The notes beneath the pieces are model-generated. The model was not told the DNA's origin and did no database searches. It was given only the letters and a program-made list of their open reading frames with translations. Shown one piece after another: positions 1 to 12,199 of a stretch of 64,000 nt of DNA. Every line of letters starts with the position of its first letter. The first letter of the stretch is position 1. This DNA is from Eudromia elegans (lineage: Eukaryota > Chordata > Aves > Tinamiformes > Tinamidae), in the NCBI GenBank assembly GCA_003342815.1, contig PTEX01000006.1, positions 2,239,338 through 2,303,337 of the forward strand, in the 5' to 3' direction. A program made the position numbers and the translations under genes.

Positions 1-972
1 TTTCATCTACACTTATTCTGGTCATGTCCTGAGCAGCAGGCCCAGCAGCAATGTCAGGCATGCTGGTCTCCGATGAAGAATATGGTAATCCATGTCCATA
101 AATATCCTCTTCATCACTTGAGGCAGATTTCTCAGTCTTACTTTCGTGAGTGGTTGTTACCCATTCAGCAGTACTAGTACTAGATTTAGCTTTGATTGCA
201 CTTTCAAAATTCCATCCAGAAATGGAAGTGTTCTCAGAATAAATCTCCTTAGAGACATCAAACTGGATAACAGAAGGATCTGATAGAGAATTGTGTACCA
301 GAGAGTGTTGCTGTTGGTCTTCCCTACCAGTTTCATCATCTTCTTTTGATGTCAGTGACGTCTGAACACCAGGTGTACTGTTGCACTCCAAAAGCACTTG
401 GTCTGTAAAATTCGGCTCTGCAAAACACTCTTCAGTATCCTGCAATTTTATTTTATCTAAAGTTTCATCTACGTCGCACAATGCAGTAGAGTTCCGTTGC
501 TCTTCTTGACTTACCCTTCCAGAAGGGCATTCATCACTTGTAGGAAGCACACCAGGATTATATTTGGTATCAACACAACTAGCCAAGTCTTCTGCAAGAA
601 TTAGAGGAGACACAGATGTTAGAGCATCTGTAACAGTGGATGTACCCATGTCACTGTCACTATTTGGAAGTTTCTGTAGGTCCACCATATCTCCATTTTC
701 TTCATGAATTAGTATAGTAGCAGACTCTGGAGACTGTAACACACTGAAAGTTTCTGAACTGTTATCTTCTTGCAAGACAGTAGGCAGTTCCACACTGAAC
801 ATGCTTTCCTGATCTGGAGATCCAGTGCTCAAGCGATCAATGCTCCCACTCATGAGGCTAGAAGTCATGGAAAATGAATCTGCATTCACGGAATGGGGAC
901 TGTCACCCGAGAGTTGACGTTCATAAGATGGGATACCTTCCAAGGCACTGTAGTTTTTCTTGGTCCCGTTTT
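1..972 (-). CDS. TECPR2: TECPR2 coding exon 8 (large linker exon, cut by the window edge)
   Basis: Open from the acceptor at 973-974 (GAGAACAG) to the window edge: 324 codons without a stop. Acidic, Ser/Thr-rich and diverged, as expected of the disordered linker between the WD propeller and the TECPR repeats. SPDQESMFS matches the human SPDQESSFN segment. Confidence 0.88.
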
Positions 973-3900
973 CTGTTCTCACAAAAACAAGGGAGGAAGA
1001 AGTATTATTAATAAAACCTACTATATATTGATGGAAAATAAGAAACTCATATTTCATCACAGAAGAATAGAGCTAAATGTATCATTGATGTTTAATTGTA
1101 TCACTTCACTACTAAGTGATATCTACAAAGGCCAAAAAATGTTAATTGCAAAGCATTTTAAAGCTATAAGATCACCACAGTACATTAGAATGATTAAATA
1201 CATATATTTTAATAAACTAGAAAACCTGGCTAAGGAATATGTTTTTCAATATCTTTCATAAGAGATTAGTATTAAACAATTCCAACATAAAACTGGAAGT
1301 AGAATCCATTGCTTATTACCGTGCTTGCTTACATAAAGGAAAAACATGTTAAATGAATAAAACAAATGCATCTAATACAAAAAAAAGTAACCAACTGATT
1401 ACTTTCAAAACAAGTTTTCATTTTAAACAAGTGATCCACAAAAGTTACTTAAAATACATCAAAATTTTAGATTTCATATGATAATGCAACAGAGCACTTT
1501 TCCCAGCTCTTCTGTGAAATGTGTCAGAAGCAACATATTCTAACAATCAGCATAAGCACAGTAAATTGTTAGATTTACCTTGTTTCTTCTTTTTTTTCTT
1601 TTTCACTTTAATTGGTTTTACAATGAGTTCCTGATCAAAATCCTCAGAGCTGATGATGCTGAACCGTTGTGAGGAAGGTTGACTCTCTCTCTGAGTTTCT
1701 GAAAGTTGGTCTGTGCATACCATAAAACTAGAGCCACTGTCCACAGAATTGACTGAACTGCTCCTGCTTCTTGATTCACTTGCTACAGAGCAGCCCCTTT
1801 TTCTCGTGTCGTTGTTTAAGTCTCCCACTCTATCAAAGCTTTTCTCTGAGAGCATTGGAGCTTCCAGATCATCCTTCACTAAAGAATAAGAGTCATTTTT
1901 ATCAGCAATAACTGAAGCGGAAGTAACCTTTTTTTTATCTGTTTCCACTGAAGGGCCAGATGACACAGGTGCAGCTACTGATAACGGGGTCAGCAATTTA
2001 GGATTTGTATCTGTTAAAGGGCTCAGTGATTTTGAATTCACATCTGAAACCAACCAAAAGAAAAACAAAAAGCATAAATACTATGGTGTGAAGTGAGTAC
2101 AAACAAAATTCTTGGTGTATTGAAAGAAAATAAATTTTATCTCATGGAAAAATATTCTAAACTTGCAATACTTAGTATACATATTGTTACTTCATGCAAA
2201 TGGAACTATATGAAGTGAATTTAGCCATCCATCAAATCCCCAAAGCCTGAAAGCCTGTATGAAACCTCTATTAGTAACATTCTGCATTTATGTTTATGTA
2301 TGAAGAATGGTGTAAGTCTTTAACTTGAAAGATTTCACTGCGTCAGACACTGAAGTATCCTTTATATTCAACTTCACTCAAACATTCTGCCAAAACAAGC
2401 AAAATTTAACAGGTAAACCACAGCGGCAATTAAGAGAAAAATGTATTTCAAGACAGCACCTTTCAACCTATACTCACAAGTTAAAATCAGAACAAATATT
2501 GCTTAGAAGCCTGAGAGTGAAGAATCACTTAAACAACAAAAACTATCCCTAAACTACCTTCTTTCAACACAAAATGAGAAGTCTAAGCTTCTTTTTGTTT
2601 GATAATTTCCCCTGAAATGCAGATACTGACCAGTAGCAAATAACTGGTTAAGTCTGTCAAGAGAAACTGGAAGATTTTTGTCAGAAACTAGAAGGCTTTC
2701 TTAAAAACAAAAGTACCATATTTCACGATGGACGTACTGAAGTTTACTAATCTATACAAACCTATTGACGACAGTCCTTCAGGTCTACTTGAAATTCTTA
2801 TTATGTCTCTATCTCCCTTTAGGAGAAAAATCTCATTGTGGGTACAGGACACAGACACTATATCACCATATCCTTCCAAGCCACCAATCAAAGCCTATAA
2901 AGAGTCAATAGAGAAAGAATTAATTGGCATGGGATTAAGATGCTGTTTGGGCAAGATGAAACTCTTTAAAGAAGCATTTTCTCTGTCCAAATTAGTACCA
3001 AAGAACTGCTTAACTTTAAAAAAAAAAAAAAAAAAAACACTTTAGAAAAAACTGTTCTACAAAGGTTCGATATAACCCACACAAATAAACAAAAAAATGA
3101 TGTAGAGAAGACCATTTGTGCATGGAAGCAAACAAAATGGAACATTTGCTCTTCTGCACAAACACCAAGAACAACAGAAGGAAAATAAATAGTTCATAGA
3201 ATGATACGTCTTACAGGTCTAAAACGTCTCTTGCCATGCATAACTTTTAGATCTATATATGCTTAGTCGCAGATTAAACAACTGCATTTAAAGCTTTACA
3301 TATATGTAATTTTTATACTCCGTATATAAAATTTCGTCTATGAGTAAATTAATGCAACCGCAAATTGAAAAGGGAGAGATTAAATCTTTCTTTGTTAAGT
3401 TTAAACATGAATTTGCATAGTTAACAACACAGTCAAAAGCAGGTAAGAAAAAATAGGCATCCATAAGATTTATTTACCTGGTTCACAGTGTCTAATAAGT
3501 AGATGCTATATTCATTCCAGGTCAGCACCCATCCTTCTTGGAAAAAGCATGAAACAAGCCCAAGGTGTTTCTCTGGGGAACTACAACTTCCTCTGTCGGG
3601 TGGCTCCAAACGAGGATACAGTTCAAAAGTTTTAACTCCTGCAGCAAATACGTCCTTGAGTATGTACGTGGCCTGAACCGTTCCATGAACATCTGACTTC
3701 CAGAGTCGGAGCCCAGGTCTGGCAGCGAATAGCGTTAGGTCACTCTGTTTACAAAGGCCAGGTATAAAACATGCTCCAAACTTGCCAGTGCTAGAATGAT
3801 AAAAAACAAACAAAAAAACCCACAACACTCTTTAAAAAGCCATATACAAAACTATAAACTTAGAAACAATTTTTAAAACTCATGACAAGTTTCTAACTGC

Positions 3901-6900
3901 AAACTGGAAAAAAAAAAGTGTACTGTTCTTAAGTCCACTGCCTGAAATACAAATTTGGTCATAAGACAAGAACAGTACTTCCAAATAACAAGACTTTTCA
4001 CTCAGCTTTACGTGTCAGACATTACATCTGTTAGACATGTTAAGTTACTCATAATACGCCTTGGTAGTACTCTATGTCCACCCCAGAAAGATCCTGGTAT
4101 ACAGTTACCTTTCTCCTAGAAAGGAGAATAAACAAGCAAAATGTTACCAAATAATCCTAAGAAACCGACAGCCTCCATCTGCAAGGAGTGAGGAACTCAA
4201 GCATTAAAGTCCTCATCCCTTGTACATCAACCATTATTGCTGCTTCAAGAGTAATACATAACCGGGGTAGTCTTCGGTATTCCTCTCACTAATCATATTA
4301 TATACCTCAAAGTAGGATATTATAAATCCTCTTTCAAGAGTCACCTTCCTCTGCTTCCAGATAGTCAGTCACACCATTGTTCTAAGGTCTTGGATAGGAA
4401 GGGAAAAGGCACTAGAAGGATTACATTAAAAAAAAAAAAAAAAAACAAAAACCACACACCCACAAACCACCCCAGTGTTGGAAGGTCCTTTCAGGAACTT
4501 TCTAGGATTTTTTTTTCAAGTAAAATTTATGTCCTTGTTTTTTATATATATAAAAATAAATATATATAAATAAATATATATAAATATATATATTTTTCCC
4601 TTTTCATTTATCTCCATAAGAAAAAAAAAGAAGAATTAAGATGTTGACTTTGTTTTTGCATTAGATGCTACATCACCCATTACATGCACCAGCTTATAGT
4701 GCTTGCTGATACCAAGCCACAACAAACTATGAGGAACTGCAGTAGAAGTTGTTTCAATTTAAAGGAGGAAACATCTTAAGCACTTTTTTTCATAAGTTTC
4801 CTGCAAATAGAATTGTAACATTTGCAACCATAAACATTTTAAGTAGGCAAAATCATCATTTCTATGTCTGAGAACAAAAAGTCACTGCAATAAAGTTTTA
4901 TAAGCAGACTGCTATGATGTATTAATTGTACTGCTTAGATCACTCATTCTGTAATCCACTCTGAAAAGCCAGAATTAACAGATGTGCCTGCATCAAGATT
5001 TTGTGAGGGTTACTTTTTTCTGGGCTGTGTTCCAACTTGCTTGACAGATTTCTCTTCTGTATAAAAAAGTACAGTCCGTTGTAAAGTAGAGACAAGCAGC
5101 ACTTTCTGGTTGTAATCCAACTGGACAATTGAAGAAGGTTCTTCCAAAACAAGGCTGGAATTGCAAACACCCTTCAGAGATAAGAGGAAATTCAAAAGTG
5201 TTAACCTTGTATAATGAAAGGGTATAACTAATACTTCAGAAATATTAATATGTCCGAGGGGAAAAAAAGGTTTTGAATTACTGTTCCATCAAGTTAATGT
5301 AATGAATCTGTAATTCCTTCTTGCAGACCATGTGGAAACTGCACGGAAATTGGACTGCGCATATTGACAGTGTCACACTACAAAATGCAGTTCCTTTAGA
5401 GATACTAGCTGGACTATCTGACTTGCACCCAGTAGAAACCTTGGAGTGTTTATTTTCTTCCCTTTTCTCCCCTGCGAGGCTCCAGAATGTCAAGATAATT
5501 CTTACATTTAGTAGCATTAAACCCTTCTATTTCAAACCAGATGAGACAGTACCAGAGGTAAATCAAGGATAATTGTTCACATTTTTCTGCCACGTATAAA
5601 TTCAAGTTATCGCTTATTTTGTACGTGTTCCAGGTCAGAATTAATTAATAAGCTTTAGAAAAATTCCACTTTTTAGTAACATGTTACAGTCAGCTAGTAG
5701 AACTCAGTTATACTTTATTCTAAACTGAAATGCTGAACAGTTTCAAAACAAAGCAGTTCAATGCAGTTAACAACCTTGCATCATTCAAGTACAGCCTTCT
5801 CAAACAGCAAAAAAAGTACTAGGCGAAATTTAAAGTTGTGGATAGTTATTTTAGACAGAAAAATGATAAAACGAGAAGGATACCCCAATAGTCATGTGGC
5901 AGCATATACTTATGTATATGTGTGTGCATATATAATAGAACTGCCCAGACAAATACATGGTTCTAAGCATTTAACTATCTGTTAAACATTTAAATAAACA
6001 CACATTCTTTCAGAAAAATCTTAAGCAGGACTAAAAGTCTCTAAAACAAATACTTACATGGTCTAAGTCTAAGGCAGAGTAGACAATTTTCCCTTTGTCA
6101 TCTCCAGAGAATAATTTCATTCCGTTGGGACTCCAAGCTAATGCTGTAATGCTACTTCTGTGGATACCAGCAACATCAAATCTCCGAAGCTGTGAAATCA
6201 TATCAAAGCAATGCAAGAGTCAGGGGGACAGGAAACAGTCACAGAGCCCATTCAGTGACTCAGACTGATAAAAAGAGAGATCAAGCCCAAATACGAAGTT
6301 TGAACGCTAAGTATCTTGCCAGATATTACAAATCAGCAACATATTTTTGATTAAATTTATTCTTTTGTGATGAAGAACATGCTTTAAGATTAATACTTTT
6401 ATAAGCCTAATATACAAAGTCTAGAACATATGCACAGATACTTCATCAGGAAAAAATCCCTGTTTTTCACTGCTATGAAAAATCACCTAATTATCTAGTA
6501 GGACTCACCACAGAAGTTTAAGCAAATGCAGAGATTTACCTGTTTATTTCTTCCAGGCAATGAAGACACAAGCTGAAAAACTGCAACCCGCCCTGACGCT
6601 GTGCCAACAGCCACGAGATCATCGAAACAACTCAACAGCTTTACAAAAGTAATAGATTCACACTTCCCCTGTTGGAACAGACAATATACAAAACTTGCTA
6701 AGTTATGAAAGGCATAAAATAGCTGTAAATAGCCACTCAATTCTTAGTGGCTAAGCATGGTTAAAAGTTTCATTGTAAGTTATTTTACCTCAAAATTGTA
6801 TTTTTTCATCTGGTTTAAGTGCCTGCAGTAGAGATAAAGCATTCCAATGCTGCTCCCCACTGCAATGTAGTCCCCATTGGTATCAAGTGCTGTGAGGTAC

Positions 6901-7007
6901 ACCACTATAGAGCGGAAGCCTTTTTGGACCTTTGTCGGAATGGCATTGAGAAGATAATATAAGGGGCAAAACTCCTTGAATGTAACCGAGGAAGCCACCG
7001 ATGCCAT
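1..7007 (-). CDS. TECPR2: TECPR2, tectonin beta-propeller repeat-containing protein 2 (5' part; 8 coding exons, the last cut by the window edge)
   Basis: Joined on the minus strand from 7005-7007 (ATG): 6789-7007, 6540-6668, 6058-6189, 5014-5171, 3478-3790, 2762-2894, 1579-2043 and 972 down to 1. Phases close at every join, giving about 840 residues. The first ~320 residues are the N-terminal WD40-like propeller, with segments such as VYLTALDTNGDYIAVGSS and ALAWSPNGMKLFSGDDKGK that I recognise as nearly identical to human TECPR2. A low-complexity Ser/Lys-rich linker follows, with a run of seven lysines near residue 510. The TECPR repeats and C-terminal LIR motif known in the family (human about 1411 aa) lie left of position 1. 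Family knowledge: TECPR2 binds ATG8 proteins and supports autophagosome maturation and ER exit; human loss causes a hereditary sensory-autonomic neuropathy/spastic paraplegia. The gene runs head-to-head with CINP. Confidence 0.95.
1579..2043 (-). CDS. TECPR2: TECPR2 coding exon 7 (Ser/Lys-rich linker)
   Basis: 465 bases, phase 1 to 1. Serine-rich low-complexity linker containing SESRSRSSSVNSVDSGSS and the conserved ISSEDFDQELIVKPIKVK, then a run of seven lysines from a purine tract. Acceptor GGTTTCAG, donor AAG|GTAAAT. Confidence 0.9.
2762..2894 (-). CDS. TECPR2: TECPR2 coding exon 6
   Basis: 133 bases, phase 0 to 1. Encodes GLEGYGDIVSVSC and IIRISSRPEGLSS. Acceptor TTTATAG. The donor AATAG|GTTTGT is weaker than its neighbours but gives the phase needed by the next exon. 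Confidence 0.87.
3478..3790 (-). CDS. TECPR2: TECPR2 coding exon 5
   Basis: 313 bases, phase 2 to 0. Encodes the stretch from TGKFGACFIPGLCKQ to YLLDTVNQ, very close to human. Acceptor ATTCTAG, donor CAG|GTAAAT. Confidence 0.93.
4541..4595. repeat. TA/TAAA simple repeat
   Basis: About 55 bases made almost wholly of TATATA and TATATAAATA units, inside a TECPR2 intron. Likely length-variable between individuals. Confidence 0.85.
5014..5171 (-). CDS. TECPR2: TECPR2 coding exon 4
   Basis: 158 bases, phase 0 to 2, beginning GVCNSSLVLEEPSSIVQLDY. Acceptor CTGAAG at 5172-5173. The donor AAAA|GTAACC leaves AA, completed by C from the next exon to give Asn. Confidence 0.9.
6058..6189 (-). CDS. TECPR2: TECPR2 coding exon 3
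   Basis: 44 codons, phase 0 at both ends, beginning LRRFDVAGIH. Acceptor TTTCACAG, donor CAT|GTAAGT. Holds the most typical WD40 repeat of the protein, including WSPNGMKLFSGDDKGKI. Confidence 0.93.
6540..6668 (-). CDS. TECPR2: TECPR2 coding exon 2
   Basis: 43 codons, phase 0 at both ends, beginning GKCESITFVKLL. Acceptor AACAG at 6669-6670, donor CAG|GTAAAT. Contains a WD-like strand segment (LVAVGTASGRVAVFQL). Confidence 0.93.
6789..7007 (-). CDS. TECPR2: TECPR2 coding exon 1 (start codon exon)
   Basis: Encodes residues 1-73, starting MASVASSVTFKEFCP, which matches the human start region (MASISEPVTFREFCP). The exon extends 5' to the acceptor at 7074-7075, so 7008-7073 is 5' UTR. The donor GAG|GTAAAA ends the exon at 6789 in phase 0. 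Confidence 0.93.
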
Positions 7008-7073
7008 AGCAAACGCTGGTATCAACGCTTTTAAGGTTGAAATAAGCACATCTGTTTCACCACATAAGGAAAC

Positions 7074-10000
7074 CTGAAAGACAAGAACAAAAATTAACAT
7101 TAACTTCTCTGAAAAGATAAAATGGTTAACAGAATAGCTACCCCTTCACAAGTATGTATGCAGAAATGGAGCAAGTAGGTATGCGGAGATTATCATTCTT
7201 TACAAAGAAAATAAAGTTGTTAAATTCTAGAAAATATAAGTTATTCTGAAAATAAGAGCTTGATTATTTCTTAGATTCAGCACATCAACAGGTGGATGGT
7301 AACTACTAAACATGGGATAAGAATTTCTTTCTTGCAGGTACAAGCTTTTCCAAGTTGAGTTCAAATACATTATTTATTCTCATTTACCTACTGAAGGAAC
7401 TACATAGCCACTGCCTGCCACTAAGCAATCCATGTAGCCCATTTCTTCATCTGTCTGCAAACTCTAGCCTCAAACCTTGCAGTGCTGAATCTTCAGTTTA
7501 CTTTAAGAGAAGCATAAGCATGGGATACTCATCGAGTAAGAGTGAAGTGCCAAACTTTTATGCTCAAACCCTTAATTCCCACTCTGCCCCAAGGAAAATC
7601 TAAAAGAAAAGTAATAGTTACTGCAGCTAGTAAGTAACCAGATAATAAAACCAGCATGGTTAGATGGAGAACACAAAAGTGAGGGAATTCCTACTGTATA
7701 CAGTAGGAAGATATACAAAGATATTTATACAGAAATTTAGAAAGATATTGCGCAAACAGTAAAAGAAACGGGCTTTAAAAATAAAGGCACTATGCCTGTG
7801 TTTCTAGTTACAGCTAAGTGAATAATTTCATGTTTATAAGTGACACTACACATGCATATGGGAGGATTTTGGTATCTTTCAGAGAAAGGGAAGAGGTTGT
7901 ATTTGCCTTCTTCCCTAATATACATATATTATATATTTATATATTATATATACAAAACTCAGTATAGTAATAATACAGTGGTAACTTCATAAAAAATATT
8001 TTCATGAGGTACACAAAATATTTAAAATATTAATTACAACTATTAGTGTTTCTCAGGATAACAACTTTGACAGAAGTTTTGCAGCAGTTTGCGGACGTTC
8101 TCCTCAAAGAAAGAATTGAGCTGCATAGAAAGTTTGTAGCAGTTCTCCTGATAGGTAATTTTAGAAGATGGGAAAGAATGGAAACCTCTATTTCTTGAAT
8201 TTTATTTTGCCACGAGCTAGCTGAATTAACAGAATGGCTTAGAATCTGTCAAAAATAGTTGCAGTTTTCTGAGACAATGACCACAGATTTCCCAAAAGAA
8301 GAAAGCTTTCTAGGCTCATTCAAATGTGTAACACTGAATATTTTGTTAAGCTTCAGCAAGAGTTACAGCTTAGATCCACAAATATATCAAATTTGAAAAA
8401 AATATAGAAAATTTGAGAACATATCAAAGTTGAGATTTCTAAACATTCAAAAATACTCTGCAAAGAATCTGTATTGTAATTTGTGTTCTATATACTATTG
8501 TGTCTAGTTTGCTTTTCTCCAAGGATAGAAAACAGTGTTTGGCAGCATCACAAATAGCTTATGGTGACATCTCACCTAAAAGCATGTATATGTGCTTACA
8601 CTTGTTAAATATCTCCATTACTGTGAAAAGTTTGTTTTAAAACTTATTTCACTTACTGTGCAAGAAGATTTGACATGTTGGTGCTGGGCCCTGTGACACT
8701 TCCTGTCAACTATGACCCCACCAAATCCCAAGGGATTATTACTTGCATGACACAACCCATTTAGGCCCATGTTAGACAAGACAGCAGGAATACAAGCGGG
8801 TTACTGGACCCATATTTTAGCTGTTTCCCAAAAACAACCACTGAGGAAGCTGAGAGAAGTTATTAGATTATCTTAACTGTTGTGATGAATTTTACTGCTT
8901 GCGAGAGCTCAGGCATAATGAATTCTACATCCCTCATGTTTACCAGCTGTCACACCACGTATTTCACAAAAATACCATTAGGGTCAGCTGATTCACATGA
9001 CCCAGATAGTTTTGAATGAGAAGTTCCTCAAAAGGTTATTTATGAGTTACCAAATAATCCAAGTGCTTTACCTTTCTTTTTCAATATTTACACACACCTT
9101 CTCTTTCCTATCTTACGTTTTTAAGACTCTTGTGCTTTCCTTTAAGATTTAACACTTTTTATACACAGTCAATTAAATTTAAAATAAACAAAACCACCCA
9201 AATCACTGTTAAAGTCTCATTTGCCGTTCTAAATATTCTGCTTTGCCAATCTAACAATTTTACTGGCTGCTGGTCTTTTCTCACTAAAATACACTCTTTG
9301 TCCTGAGTCTCATGTGTACAATCTTCCTCTGTCTAGATCTCAACTGCTAACACTTCCTAGCTACTGCCTCATGAATTTCACATATTTTGTCTTTTAACCC
9401 CGCTTTGTCACTCCTAGAATTCACATCTATCATCTCCCCAAGCTGCTGTCATAGTTTGAACCACCTCACATTTCTGGATTGTCAAAGAACCTCACAGTCC
9501 TCAGAATCTATTCACAGTCATCATTTCCATCATTCATTCTTACAGCTTAAAGCACAACAATTCATTAAAAACTATGCAATTATGAAAAAAATGGCACCCA
9601 GAAAAAAAGACTACTTTTCTTTCCTACACAACTAGACCTGCAATCTGATTTTTTTTATTTTTATTATTTTTTAAACTTTGCTCTTAAGTAACTTTAGAAT
9701 TTCCCTGATGATTTTTTTTCATAGAAAACTGAGAGTCATATATTTTTTTAAAATGCTGCCAGGTTAGGGTTCTCACTCCTCCTAATTTACATGTAATTCC
9801 ACTTAGATCTTCCCTGATGGCAAAGCTTTAGAAAAATAATCTTTTTCTCCATAATTCATTGAACCTGCACAATCAAAAACATATTCATAAGTTACAATTT
9901 CTTCCTATCCCACAAGTCACTTGGAGTGGTTTAGAGACTAGCAACATATTTGTACTATTCGCAAGAAAACATGCAACTCAAAACTCAAATCAATATGCAA

Positions 10001-12033
10001 AATATTGCTGGCGAAGTCATTTTATCTGAGCAAAATATAAGTACAAAGGACAAAAGAATTACAGTGTGGCCTTTACATTCTCAGATTCTGTACAAGAGCT
10101 ATGATTTTCCTTAGCTTTTAAGTTTAGTGTCTTTGATATCTCCCCAGTCACATTTGTATATGATATATGGTCTCCTTTTCTTCTTCAGAAATGCCAGGAT
10201 TATGCTTTTATCTGTTTTTCCAACTTCTTTAACCAAAGGCAAATAGTGGATATAATCTATCTTCTCAGACAGATTTGGGAACTGGACCTGCACATCTAGT
10301 GTCTTAACAGTACTTGTTCTGAAGGACAGAAAAGCCATATAGGGTAAATCAGATTATGCTAATAAGATCTCCTGCAGCTGAGATCAAGTACAGCAAGTAT
10401 ATCTTATGCTACATTAAAAAAAAAAAAAAAAAAAAAAACTCTGTCCTTTTTAACCCACAAGGATCACAATGAGCTTTTATGTATTGCATTAAAAGATAAT
10501 ACAAAGAAAATAATGCTTTTTTTCCTATCCTCAAAAACAGGAATAGGGCTCAAGGCTGGCTACCAGAGAAAACTAATGTGAAAGATAATCTTGCGGTTAA
10601 ACAAGTCCTTGGTGGATAAAGATTCAGTTTCAGGTTATACCACAGATTCATCATACGAGGTAGAAGTTGTCATTGCTTTTTTCTGAGCCCAACTTTCCTC
10701 TGTGTACAAGGAGAACAGCAGCTTTTTTTTTTTTATGCACCAAATTAAACTTAAGCTCTTTAGAGAATAGACAAGTTCATATGCACAACCTGCCTTTAAT
10801 ACAATGGACTCATCTCATCTAGATCCTGTAAAATTCAAAAAAAAAAAAAAAAGAGTTATATTTTCTGATATATTTCTTATTTTAGCCACCTGACTGCCAC
10901 ATCTGCCTGCAGCTCTAGGCAGAGCGGTCAAGTTTTAAGCCTGTTGACCAGCTCTGAAAGAACAGCAAAATAGCTAAGATATTCCTCCAAAGTTTTCGAA
11001 ACACATCGCAAGATAAAGGAGAGCAAAAATTAGCACCTTACTCAAACTTGGGCAGGCAGAACTCTGCTTTCAGGCATCCGGTTTGGCAGCAGGTAGGTGA
11101 CTAGCCTGCACACACATAAACACTACCTAAATCAATGTGCATTTAGTTTAAGACCAGCCATAAGTTGTTCTAGTTTTGGTGTGGGGGATTTTCGGCAAAA
11201 ACAACATCAAAGTGGGCTGAAAGGTTGGAAAAGGAAAGACCTGGGGTCACCACACACGCATGTGCATAAAGGAAATATGGGGACATAGGAAACCAGGCTT
11301 TGCAGGCTCTGTTGAGTGCACAACATCGAGGTTTCTCCACCAAACAAACAAACAAGTAAAAGGAAAAAACAAACAAACTTTGCTCTTCGGTGGCCTGTCC
11401 TTATTCTGGCAGGTGCCTCAACGGGCTCGTGTCGCGGCGCTGGCTCCCGCCACCTCCACGGGCCGGCCCTGCTGGCAGCGCCTCCAGCCGCGCTCCAGCA
11501 CGGTGCCTGCCGCGGCCCGCGCTCCGGCCGCACTAACGCGTTGCTGCTGGGGGAACCCCAGGAAAACGCTCGTTCTCCGTCACTGAGGGGCTGAAAACTA
11601 ACATTTCTAGCTGGGCTCTTCACGCTGATTCGCCTTAAAGTCGCTTCCAGCTCGACCAAGATCCCGTGTCGCGGTGGCGACAAGTTTCCCCTCCGCGCGC
11701 GCGGCCCGGTCCGCTAACGGCGACCGTTACCGGCGACCGCTAACACCTCCTTCTCCTCCTCCTCCTCCTCCCCCCCGCCCCCCTCCCTCCTGCGATAATG
11801 TCCTGCAACGGCCGTTTGAAGCCGGCGGCGCTCCTGCCGCCGGGCAGCGCCGCTACCGCCGCAGCCCCAGCCGCCCCCTTCGCCGCGGAGAGGGGCCGGA
11901 GCAGCTCGCATGCCCTCCTCGAGCCTCAGGAGCGGCGGTGGGACCCGGTCGGGCCAGCGGAGGCGGCCCTGGGGCGGCCGCAACATGCAGAGGGGCGCGG
12001 GGGCCGGCCAGGCCGCGGCGCGGCCGCTCTCAC
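7074..12033 (-). other. TECPR2 first intron (about 5 kb)
   Basis: Runs from the donor at 12032-12033 to the acceptor at 7074-7075. AT-rich, with a TA-rich simple repeat at 7917-7953 and an A23 run at 10416-10438. I see no coding exon, RNA gene or recognisable transposon in it. The left limit is firm; the right limit depends on the predicted exon 1. Confidence 0.5.
7917..7953. repeat. TA-rich simple repeat
   Basis: A palindromic TATATATT/ATATAC tract in TECPR2 intron 1, continuous T and A apart from a few C. Confidence 0.8.
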
Positions 12034-12110
12034 CTCCTCAGGGGCTCGGCGCCGCCATGGCTGCGGGCGAGCAAGCAGCGGGAGCGGCGTCGCCCAGGCC
12101 CTGCGGCGGC
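12034..12110 (-). other. TECPR2: Probable TECPR2 non-coding exon 1 (5' UTR)
   Basis: On the minus strand a strong donor, GAGGAG|GTGAGAG, ends an exon at 12034 inside the CpG island. It is the best candidate first exon for the 5' UTR that resumes at 7073. The 5' end is a guess (about 12110). The exon contains a short upstream ORF at 12038-12058. Inferred from sequence only; 5' RNA ends would settle it. Confidence 0.5.
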
Positions 12111-12192
12111 TCCGGCTGCCTGCGCCGCTCGCCGGGGCGGGGCCGGACGTGAGCGCGCGGGGCGGAGCTGCGCGGGGCGGAGCGGCGCTGCC

Positions 12193-12199
12193 ATGGCCG
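12193..12199 (+). CDS. CINP: CINP coding exon 1
   Basis: Only seven coding bases, ATGGCCG, then donor GTGAGT. The start context GCCATGG is a strong Kozak match. Confidence 0.88.

Noticed and set aside
893..1261. 122-codon plus-strand frame near the left edge
   Set aside because: Antisense to the start of TECPR2 exon 8 and runs into intron; no similarity recognised.
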